A stretch of 64,000 nucleotides of DNA, taken from Pempheris klunzingeri (taxonomy: Eukaryota > Chordata > Actinopteri > Acropomatiformes > Pempheridae). The translations under genes were made by a program, and so were the position numbers. The stretch lies in the NCBI RefSeq assembly GCF_042242105.1, contig NC_092016.1, positions 12,476,501 through 12,540,500 on the forward strand, read 5' to 3'. The notes under the pieces are model-generated. The model did no database searches, had not been told where the DNA came from, and saw only the letters and a list, made by a program, of their open reading frames with translations. Every line of letters begins with the position of its first letter. The first letter of the stretch is position 1. Shown one piece after another: positions 44,222 through 56,200 of the stretch.

Positions 44222-47200
44222 GTAAGCACATTTTTTTTTCCTATGCACGTACTTTGAACACAGGATAAAACCACGGGTGACTAATCCAAAAGAAAAAGGG
44301 CGAATTATATAAGTATTAAATATTTAATTTTCGTCACACTGCGATGCATTAGATTCACCCAAAGAGGGGTTTTTAAGGGCAATGCTTGTATACCTTAGTT
44401 TCTGCAAGGACCAAGGAAAAAAATAAATAATCACCAGCTAAACAAACGATTAATTCAAATGAGCATTTCTATTACTGTCTGGATAAAGTGTGAAAATGTG
44501 AACACTAAATTGCTTGTCATTGGCCGACATGAGTCCTCTGTTTTGAGCATTTTTTTTTTTCTTGGCTCCACAGATGCTTGAATAAAACAAAGCCATGTCA
44601 CAGACTCATTAATCCAACTGAAAGGGAGGTGGAGTTTTTTGTCAGAGCTGCACAATTTAATGGTTACCAAAGCCAAAGTTCTTTTAAAGGCTTTTGAATT
44701 AAGGGAGGTGCACTCAGCTCTGGTTTACCATTTACTCTTGTTAAACAGTCAGAGATTGGCTGTAGAACTTGAGATTTCTCTGTCACAGGGGCACTTTGAA
44801 ATGGGCAAGAAATGAAGGTGTGATCATTTTTCTCCCAAGTTTTCACTCGATGTAATCTGATCATGTCAGAATGGGGCCTTTGTTAATCAGAGGGAGAGGA
44901 AAAAATATCCCCTTGGGCTAGAAGTGTTACTGTTGCAGTTCACTGGGCTTAACCTGCAAAACCTGCACTTCTCTCTTCCTCTTTCCCTCTCACACACACA
45001 CACCCCCCCTTTTGGAATACATGCATTTTGACGTTGCTACGATCATGCACTTGTTTTTACTAACTGTGTGCCCCATGTGTTTTTTGCTGTTTTTGCTTGA
45101 CTGATTTTTGTTTATTCCATTTGTATATCTGTGTGATGCTCTTTGTGAAAGAACATCAAATGCCAAAAGCCTCACTCCTTACTCTGTGGTTTGTCGTCAT
45201 ATAGGGGCCACATTTCTCTGTGCATGCTGAGGTTAAGGGTAGTAGAGGGGTGAGAGGGGCTGCAGCAGCTTGTTGCCTCTCTCCTCCCTGTCTCACACAT
45301 CTTCTGTGCAGCGCTGAGCAGATGAGACAATGCTGTAACTCAGCTGCTTCCAGAAATGCCTCCGGTGCCACAGCTAGGCTAGTGGCAGGTGGCAGAGTAT
45401 TAATCATTTTGGGCCAACACAGGACTCTGTCTCTGCCCACGGCTCTGATCTCTGATTGCCTTTGTTTACATAAGTTGGAGCATCATCAGTCAGGAAGTGA
45501 TCTCACACTGTGATCTGTTCGTTGCAGGCTTACAGTCAGCATGCTGGGCTGCAGCCATCAGTTCATGATGTTGTTCATGGCTTTAACATCTGTTTGCTCT
45601 GCCATTATTTTCTTTGTCAATAAAGCATGCATAATGAAATGCTTGCCACTGATTCACTTATTAAGCTCCACGAAATTTCTTTCCTATCAATAAAACGGTC
45701 TCTCTGTTATATGTATTAATACTCATCATCGTCATTTGCTGACGGCTCTGAACTCTCACACAGTTGTCAGCATGTCTTTTCCTCTACCCTTCATCCCATG
45801 TAATCGTCAGGTCCATTTGGCTCTACCTCTGCATTTATTATGTGGAGCTCATTGATTTTCACTTTCAGAAGAGTCCAGATTTTTGGAAAAGGCGTTTCCT
45901 GGCAGGAGTTCCATATGGCTAATGGCATCTTTATTACAGGATAAACTAGCGGAGGCTTTATATTAACAAGTCCTCTGTGTCCTCCTTCTCCTCCTCCTCC
46001 TCCTCCTCCTCCTCAGATGAAGATGGACAGGAACGTTTCCTTCACCAAGGTCGCTGTCGGATACACTGCCCCCGGGGACTCTATCCTGACAGGGGTCACT
46101 ATACCTGCCTGTCCTGCATAGCTAATTGTGAACTCTGCACAGACGGCAACATATGTGCCAAATGTCGGGAACACTACAAACTCCAGAATGGGGTCTGCCA
46201 AACAGCGTCCTGTGACATAGGTAAATGTAAAGCAGAATTTCTGAGTTGGCTGTAGGCTAACAGAAAGGTATTTGGGCTTGTTATGCTGGGTCTCTGTGTC
46301 TCAGGGCAGGTGCAGGACCCTGATACAGGAGAGTGCATTGACTGTGAGATGGGCTGCAAAACATGTTCTGTGGGTAAGTGAAACCCTTACTGGATCAGCA
46401 TTCACCATCCTGCTCTCTCTCCAATGTAAGGAGGATCTGTGATGTTTGTTAAAACAATAATGCACAGCGGAGCACACACACATGCAGCCATGTAGCCAAG
46501 AGTTGTAGCCACATGAATTCTAATTAATCACCTTTTCTCATTTGTACACAGAAGACCCTGAGATCTGCAACAGCTGTGTTGAAGGTTATGTTTTGTGAGT
46601 TTTTTTTCCCCCTCATTTTATTATTGTCTTGATGAGATGACTTTTCTGGCTTCCCATGTCCTCTGCTATAAAATCAAGCGCATTCTCAAGTATAATTTGA
46701 AAAACCTAAATTTAACACCAAGGCTGCAACTAACAATTACTTTCAATGAATGTAACTGTTATATTCTCAAATAATTGAGAAGTTACTAGAAAAACTAGTA
46801 AAGAAGTTGACATTCTTAAACTGTATTTTGTGTAACACTCCAAAACCCTGATATTTAGTTTACAATCATAAAACTGTGAATAATTGTGCTTGAGAAGTCG
46901 GAATCATTGTTTGTTTTTTTGGCATTTTTTGCTTGGAAAATGGCAAAGGTAATCAGTCAATCAACAATGAATACAGTGAAATGTCTTTTTTCAGAAGTTT
47001 TAATTCATGGACGTTTAAGATTCTGCCAAGAAATAATTAACCTCAAAATGACCTTGTGGTGGTTTTTATTTGTCTTACCATTGTCTTGCAAGATTGAGAG
47101 TTAGGTAAATCAATATGCAGTATGCAGGGTAATGTACTTTTCCATATATTGGCTTATAGAATTTTTTTAAATTATTGTCCATACCACGAGAAACTTCATT

Positions 47201-50200
47201 TCACCTGTATTTCAGTTTACACCGGTGCATCACTTGGACCCAGTGTGTAACACAAGTTACAGAGCAAGAACAGGCCTCCAATTGTGTACCCCCCCACTCC
47301 CCCCGAGTTTAGGCCTCCAGGTATTGTGTGAATCAGGTTACCTTCCATTCCGAGTCATATGCTGTTATCTGAGCCTTGGTTTGAGCACAGGAGAGCGGTC
47401 TGCTTCACAGAGATACTTAACAAAGTGTGTTTTTATGTTATGTGTGAGATGGAGGGGAGAGGAGAGAGAAAGAGAGCAAGTATAAGTGGAAAGCATAGCC
47501 AGTAGCAGGTGTGATTATATAGGGTACACCATCTTGACTTTACTGACTGCTCGTCTGAATCACAGCAGAGGAGGGTTGAAGGAAAATCCACCGCCTCACT
47601 GCACTCCCCTCCTGTTACTGCTGTTACATAGGTACAGCGAGATACTCGGTCTTCTCTGACTTTTACTTTATTAGTAATGGTTTCAGAGATTTAAAATGAC
47701 AGATGGTCTCGGTAATATCTGTGGCCGCTGTACTTTGCCTTGCGAGGAAAACACCAATAAAAGAAGCCCAATAGAGCATGGGGTGATCATGAAATGCAGG
47801 AAGAGCCTCACTGCGATAAACTGTGACAGATTCCAGCACTTAATACCACTATTAATGTTTTGAGGGTAGTAATGGCAAATGTTTAAGTTGGGCAGCTTTT
47901 GCTCAACTGTGTGGAGTCAATGTTATTCTCTCATATAACAGTGAGTATTACAAAGACTTTCAGCATGATGGATGCTTGGTATTTATTGACATTTTCCTTC
48001 CTCTCTAAGGAAGCAAGTGCAGCTGAACCAAAAGAATATTGAGATTCACTCTTAATATGGTCTATATAGTTTATTTACTTAAGCCTTCTTAACTTTAGGG
48101 ACTACTTACAGCATATTTTCAGCTTTTCTTAACTAATTCAGGGGGTAAAAACCCTAAACAAAAGTTGCTTTGGAAATGCTAATGCGCCCTCCTGGAATGG
48201 ATAGTCTAATATTTGCTCTGAGGGATTTTTAAACATCCCACAGATTCTTAAGTAGAATACTGTTTCCAGGCCAGAGACAGGGCCTGGTCTGCACCAGCTG
48301 CTATTGTGAGTGAGTTGATGGATGCAGTGTGGCGCCTCCAGCTGTTCCTTCTCAAACAACCACTGCATCTTAGCACCAAATCCACGGCAACGCAGTAGGA
48401 AGTTCAGCTTGGGCTGTCAGTGATCGGATTCTCTCATGTAGGGAGGTGGAAGAGGAGGCAACAGAGGATGTTATACTATAAAAGCTAATGGCTTAAATTC
48501 CTATTTAGCTCGTTTCATTTAGAGTGGTAAGTCTGTAAAGTAGGTGTCATTCTTGCTTTAGTGTTTTATGTGTGACATATATTGCAACTTCTGAGCTCCT
48601 TTAGGGTAGTTTTATTTTAATTTTTTTTTTTTTTTTAGGACAGCCGTCTCATGTTTAATAGCTCAGTTAGGCCCCAAAGGACTGATAGGATAGGTTAATG
48701 ACAGAAATCTCCCCATGCCTCTGGGCTACAAATAAAACACCAATTAACTTTCTGCCTTAAGAAGAGAATAGAACCATGATAAGCTTGAAGAAAAGCAGCC
48801 TACATTATGTTGTTGTCTCTGTTTGCCGTCCTTACTGACGTTTGATTGAGCGCGCCCGTTGGCCGAGGGCTCTATTGAAGTCAACAATACAGCGGCAGGT
48901 GTGCTGTGGAGTGACAAAGTGCATGTTGGGATTGCGTCTTGCATGTGGTGTGTTTTGTCTTTCCTCTGGTTTTGGTTCATCCATATGGGCCAAAGGCTGC
49001 CTGCAGCAGCTTCATTCTTCATTCACTATAAATCTTTGAAAGTTCCATTAAACCACAATAGTTTTCCTCAGGCCTTTGATATTTCAATAGCTTTGTTCTG
49101 CATGTTTGTGTTTAAAAAAATAAAAAAAATAGGCTCCTTTTATGCAATAGCTGTGACGGACAGTTTTAGTTCACCATTTAATTTTAGGATTGAATTAACC
49201 TTTTCTTTTACAGTTTCAGACGCCAGTGTCGCAGGCATTGCCCCCAGAGCACCTATGAGGACTGGGGCAGGGGTTTGTGTCTGTCCTGTCCATCACCATG
49301 CACTGATTGCAGGAGCAACACACACTGCCTTTCCTGCCAGTCTGATTACTTCCTCAATGGTACCAGTAGCAAATAATTATCATTTCTGTGTATATTTTGC
49401 TTGCTATTAGCATACTAAAGGATTCAGGCGACCCTTTCGTCCTATACAGTTCTAGCAGAAAATGTATTTAATATACTCATAAATCACTGTGTGTCAGAGT
49501 AATCAATCATTCTTGTTAAAGACTAGTGATGGCACTCTTGAGTCATCATTTGGATTGCAAATCATGTTCGTGTCAGCAAATCTGTAACATGAGATATGCA
49601 AATGTTTGGTTTATGCAAACCAGCAATTGGGATAGTGTTGTTAGGTTGTGTTCTCTATAGACATCTCTGTTAAAGCTTTGAGATTGTAAATAAAGCCTGT
49701 AGCTACTAAAAAAAGAAGATTAGCAAGAACACCACAGCACTATCAAAGATTATTTAACATGTACGGGTTCATATTTTATGGACTTGTGCTTGTACATTGT
49801 GCCAGACAGCATCTATCACGGATGATCAGCTTATTCTCTCTTCAGCCACAAGGTCCCGTTTCAAAAGATCTAGGTCATTGTTTTGTGCTTGGGCATGTGG
49901 ATGGAATTTGGAGAGGGAGAGATGGTGGAGAAGGATTTAAACAGTTGTGGAACACATGAAGAGATCTTTTCTGAGACCATATCAGAGCAACCTAAAAGGA
50001 ACAGATTGTGCTGATGCTAATGCATCGTGTTTTTCAAATTAAATGTACTTTTTGGCATTTTGCGATTCAAATCATTTATGTTTAAGCAACAGATAGTGAT
50101 CAGGGAATTCTGGAACAGATAACCTGGCTTTCAGTGAAACATCTCCAAAATAAGAACGGGTTAAAAAGTACAGTGAGGTAGTAATGTCATTTCCTCTGTG

Positions 50201-53200
50201 TACTGCTCTGTCCTATCAGGAGGCGAGTGTGTCAAACAGTGCCCACAGCAAACCTTCAGTGACTCCAGTGGATGGCGCTGCCAGCCTTGTCACAGTTCAT
50301 GCCAGACGTGTCACGGACCTCATTCAACAGACTGTGACCTTTGCCTTGGTGGGAACCCTCCTCTACATGGGCAGTGCCCCCTGGTTAACTGCCCACTGGG
50401 ACAGTTCTATGACGGTAAGAGTAACAATGTTAATCTCATTTTCTCCGTTTTTTTTTTTTCTTTAGAGATATGTAGCTTTGTAGGATTGTGAGTCCTATTT
50501 GATTTACTATAAAACAAGAACTGAATGGCTGGCTGTGGAGTCAGATTATTCCCAATAACATGACACTTGGCTGGTTGATTCCCTGATGGAAGTAATTGCT
50601 TTTCTCATATGGGAGGTCAGTGCAGAGGTCAGTACAGTGTCCCTGGAAGCTAGAGGGATTCACTGTCCTCCTCAAGGACACTTACACATGGTGGGCTGCT
50701 TGCCACTGAGACGGGGCTTGAACCCTGCTGAAGGATCGCTAGGTTGAAGGACGGGCCCCCCTCTCACTGTGTCACCCTGCTGCACATACACCGCGTCACC
50801 TCTCGTTCAAGAGCACTTTTTTTAGTCGAACACTTTTAAAAGGCTCCTCTGCCTCAAGCACGGGGCTCTTCACCAGCTTCCCCTTTGGTGTCTGTGTCAA
50901 CAGTGTTGGAATACAGTACTCCATTATCTTCAGGCATACAGGGTAATCAGGCTGATCATTTATATTTCTGCCTCAGTGGTTTGATTATTTACATCCTTGT
51001 TTAGATCAGCCTGTTCATTGTCACTTAGTCCATTTTTAGTCATTTTCTAAACTGCCCATTGCTGACCATTGTGACAAAAATACATTTTCAATTGATTTTG
51101 TAACCTTGTACATTGTTTCACTGCAAGAATATCTGAGTTTTACACTTTTACACTTGAAATTTCTATGTCAGTAACAGGTAGCTTTAGCTATACATATGTT
51201 TAAATATAAATAGCTTACATGCCATGATGGTGACTTCCACTTCCAAGTTGCTGTAACAATAGTCCAAGATGTTAGACACTGTACAGATTCCTATAATAAC
51301 AAGTGGTAAGTTGCAGGTGTCATATACACGAACTTACTGAAAACACAATGCAGCCTCCACTGCACTCTGCCAGTGTTGAGCAATCAGTGGCACCAAGCAC
51401 TTTATGACTTGCTCACAGCTTATTGTGCTTCCCTCTAGCGGTGAAGGTAGGTCAAACAGAGAGTTCTCCAGTCAGCATTCAGTTTTAACAAGACTCTGTT
51501 TTTTTTTCCCCAATGTGACGATCTGTTATAGTATGAGATAAGGTTACTCTGTTTATCGTTTTAATTTCAGGGAAATACAGTGAATGTCACGCATGTGATG
51601 CATCCTGTAAGACCTGCTTTGGCCCACAAGCGCTGGATTGTTCTTCATGTTTCAAAGGTATAAATGTTTTCTTTTTTCAGTCATGGCAAAAAAATGTAAA
51701 CATTATCCCAATGAGCATTGTGTTTTATGGGTTTTTGTTTTCACAGGATATTTCCTGGATCAAGACAGTTCTTGTGTAGTGCAGTGTCCGTCCGGCTCCT
51801 ACGCAAACTCTGCGACTCAGTTATGTGAGGACTGCTCGCCAAACTGTGAGGCCTGCATGGACACCAGTGATAACTGCATCAGCTGTTCCAAAGGCAGCTA
51901 TAAACTTTTTCTCCACCAGGGGCGGTGCTGGTCAAATTGCCCGGAGTAAGCAGCTGCATAAACTAAGCAATACAACAAAGTACAAAGTACTATATATGGT
52001 GTTGTTTTTGGGGATTTTGCTCTTTAGGCTTTATCAACTGTCTCCTGACTTTACTTTCAGAGGTTTCTTTGAAGTAGCGGAGGGGTCATGTGAAGCCTGT
52101 GATAGCTCCTGTCTGACATGTGATGGGATCAAGTCCCAGTGTCTGTCCTGTGCTGATGGCCACTACTTAGAGAGTGGTATGTGCAGACTCAACTGTTCAC
52201 TGCGAACATATCCTGCAGATGATGGTACCTGCAGACGCTGTCCTCCCCACTGCGATGTTTGCTCAGACGACAGGACCTGTTTCAGTGAGTTATTAGCTGT
52301 GTGTGCAACTGAGCTTTACATGGAAAGATATTCCAAGTGGATGATATTGTGTCATGAAGTCCTTAAGTCTCTTAAAACTTAACCAATCCTCTTCTGTATT
52401 ATTTCAGAATGCAGTTTCCTCTACTTGATGCTGAACGGTGTGTGTAAGGCTAGTTGTCCCATGGGCTATTATGAAGACATGGAGGAGGGTCGCTGTGGTC
52501 AGTGCCACCCCACCTGTGGCAGCTGTTCAGGGCCCCTGGCAGATGACTGTGAGACCTGCTCGACATTTAGCCCCAAACTCTATAAGGGGACATGCTCCAA
52601 AGACTGCCCCAGTGGTACTTACTATGAAACTGAAGCTATGGAATGTCAAGGTTAGCCTCTCAATACTCTTTTTTTTTTTAAGCATTGTTTCTGACCATGT
52701 ACGCTGTCTGACACTGTCTTTTAAATCTTAAATCAGGTCCCATTGTTCATGCACAGAGGCATCTCACCCATGGAAACTAAATTTAAAATAGTAAATGTAT
52801 CGCCTTTCAAGATATAGAATGTGGTTTCCATGGCTTGTAAAACTAAACATTAGGATGAGGAATTGTAAGCACAGTTCAGACCCTGGATAGTGGGATTGGA
52901 AAGGTGCAGGTGGCTTAACAGATAAAAAGTAATAAAATGATAAAGTAGTAGAAAGAGAAATGTCTTGATATAAACTTTATCTGATAAGTCTTACAAGGGA
53001 CCCACAATGACATTTTTCAAGCCCGTGTCTAGAACCACAACAGTGTCACTGCCGTGTATTGTCTCATAGGTTTAGTGATGATGAATTGCAGTAGTATGAC
53101 ATTCCAGTGATGTAGTCTGATTTCTCTGACTATGTGCAGAGTGCCACCAGACTTGTATGAGCTGCTCCGGCCCAGACGCAAACCAGTGCACGCAGTGCGA

Positions 53201-56200
53201 GAGAGGACTCGTGCTTGATCCCAACACACTGTTGTGTGGTGTCACAGGTGACACAGACTGCCCACCCAGGACCTACCTGCACGATGACCAGTTCACTTGC
53301 ATGGGTTGCCATCGGCACTGTTACTCTTGTGAGGGCCCGGGCAGCGATGAATGCCAGACCTGTGCCGTCCCCAAATACCTTCAGAGTGAGCATTTTCCAC
53401 GGATATTCGACTGCACACACTGATGCGGTTCAGGGTGTAAAAAACAAAACTCAGCAGCAAAGCAGGTTTTTACAAAGTGCATTTATTATGCAACCATATA
53501 ACGAAGTGAAATCATGTATCTCCTGACCATCAGCTCTTCAGGGACTCAATACCAGTCTTATTTTTAACTCTGACTAATTTAATTTGAGCCTTTACAGAGA
53601 TTTTTGTCAGCTTGTCTCAGCTTTGCAGTTGATGCCCCCAGTACACATTAAAAATTGGCTTCATAATGATGGTTCTTCTGAGAGCATTTAACAGATAGAA
53701 GCAACATGAATTTCTATACTGAAGTGGAAGCACTGAAAGGAGTTAAAAAGCCAGTCAAAGCTGAAGAATTAAAACAAGTTGAAGATTTACTACCTGTGTG
53801 ATATTAGTGCCATTGTCATTAGCAACAAACAGGCATGTTGGCCCAGCGGGGTGTGAACCAGAGACCTTTTTCAATCTTCTCTTTAACCAGCACTGAATGA
53901 GACCCTGATAGGTCGCTTCTGATAACTTAAAGACTCCAAAACAAAACTCCTGTGGGTTCATTTTTGTTACAGTTTTAGAAGAAGAAGACTAATGGGAACA
54001 TTTTGAATATATAATTTGTGATATTGTGATATTTTTGCTTAACCACAGTATCTTTCTGTGTTCTTGACATAATCCAGTCTAGCCTCCAGTCTAAAGATGG
54101 ACTAGTTAGTAGGGAATCTTTGGCAATCCCACAATTGAAAAGGATTCCGTGTTTTCCAGGTATTTATTTAAGTTAACTGTATCAACTTTGAAGGTAAGAT
54201 GCTTCAAAGTTGATACAGTTAACTTAACTTAGTCCTCTTCCTGTATGAAAATAGTGAAACGAAAGTAGTTTTATCGACCAACATCACTGATTAAATGTTT
54301 TTTTTTGTAAAAACAGAACAGGTGTTCTGGAGTAAAAGGGAAAAGAGAAAAAGCAAAATGCTTCACTGTGTTTGCAGAGGAAAACTTAACGTTGGTATCA
54401 AACATGGGCTTTTTTAAAGCTGAACTACATGAATACAAAAGTATGTGTGTGATGCACACTTTCAGGGTGTGATGTCCCCTCACCTCCCACCTTTTTCATT
54501 CTGTCAGCACAACTTTCTTAACCAGCTAACTAATGAATCTTTGGCATTTGTGAATTGATTCAGAATCATAGAGGATTAAAAAGTGCGATTCTTATGTGAA
54601 CTGATATTTGTTCACCCACTAGTCGGGTGCCAAAAAGTGTCCAGATGAACAGGAAAGAAAAACTAAATCAAAATGAAAAAAAGAGTACATGAGTGGGTAG
54701 TAATAAATTGAGAATGGAGCTTTTTGTCCTGTGTGCCTTTTTCCAGACAGCACCTGTGTGAGCGACTGTCCGGCTGGTACATACAGCACAAGGCAGGAGG
54801 CTGACGGCACAGAGCTGGGATTCTGTTTGCCTTGTGACCACGCCTGTTCCACCTGCTCCGGAGCATTGCCTAGGGATTGCCTCACGTGCTCTCCAGGATT
54901 CCTGCGTCTCCTTCACCTCTGCATCACCCATTGTCCCACAGGGTACAAAGCTGGGGCTCCACCATAATCTCAGAAACATTTACTTAGCATTGAAACACGA
55001 CCTCTATTGAGTCCACTTTGCTCGTTTCCTGGAGATGAGCCAAACTTTCCCTGAAAACTTTTATTTTCAGTTCCATTTTTGACAGCACTTGACTTTTTTT
55101 TTTTTTTTTTATGTATTGTTATTAATATTTTTTTTATTTTGATTTGATTATGTCTACCAATAGAGTTGTGGCTTCAGCCCATTGTTAAGATTTTGGTGGT
55201 GATTTGGGTTTGTTTTTTTTACCATTGACTGATAATGACCATTTTTCACTTAGTTCTTACCACAGGTAGAACTTACATCCGTGAGAATGAAAAATCTATG
55301 TACGGCTGACTTGTAAATAATGATTATTTCATGCATCTTTTTTCAGGTATTACAGAGAGGGCTCCCAATGTGAGAAATGTGACCAGTCCTGTGAGCTGTG
55401 TACAGGACCAGGGCCCGAGTCCTGCAGGGCCTGTCTCCCTCCTCTTCTGGAACTGCAAGGCACCAAGCTGTGTGTCGAGCGCTGCCCACACCGCTTCTAT
55501 CTGCTGGCTGATGTGTGCAAACAGTGTCACACAAGCTGTCAGACCTGCACAGGTACGCATGAAGGAGCTGTTAAGTAAAGCTCTGTAGTCAATGTTTTTT
55601 TTTTTTACTTGCGTAAGAAGTCGGACCGTGTGTATGCATATGTGTTTGCAGATGCCTCGCCTCAGGGGTGTGTGACGTGCGACTGGGGCAGCACTCTAAA
55701 GGATAATGTTTGCTATCCGCGTTGTGAGGAGGGGCGATACTTTTCAGAAGAGGTTTGCTCTTAGTTATGAGTCATGTCACATATTGCTTTGATTATTTAT
55801 TTATTTACCCAATATGTAATAGCAAAAGATCAGTATTTCTTTTGTATTGTCATCCAAAGCAAAGGGTAAAGCTGTTCAATTTAAATCATTAGATTAGTGC
55901 ACCAGGACACATCATAAGAGTGTTATATTCATTAACGAGATGCTGCTGATGTCCATTTCAAATTCTTAATCACACTTACATAAGTGAATAACTAAAGGCC
56001 CTGACAACATTTTTTCGTATCTAAGTATGGGCGATGTCCACTTTAGCACAAATAGCTTTGGTTATTTCTGTGTTTGTGTTGTTTGTGGGCTCCTCATACT
56101 GGTTTAGGTTCAGCTGATTCAGCTGTTGTTTGCTTGTGTTGCCAGGCCACTGTTTATTAGGATGAAGTGAGTGTCAGGTTAATTATAACTATATTCTCCA

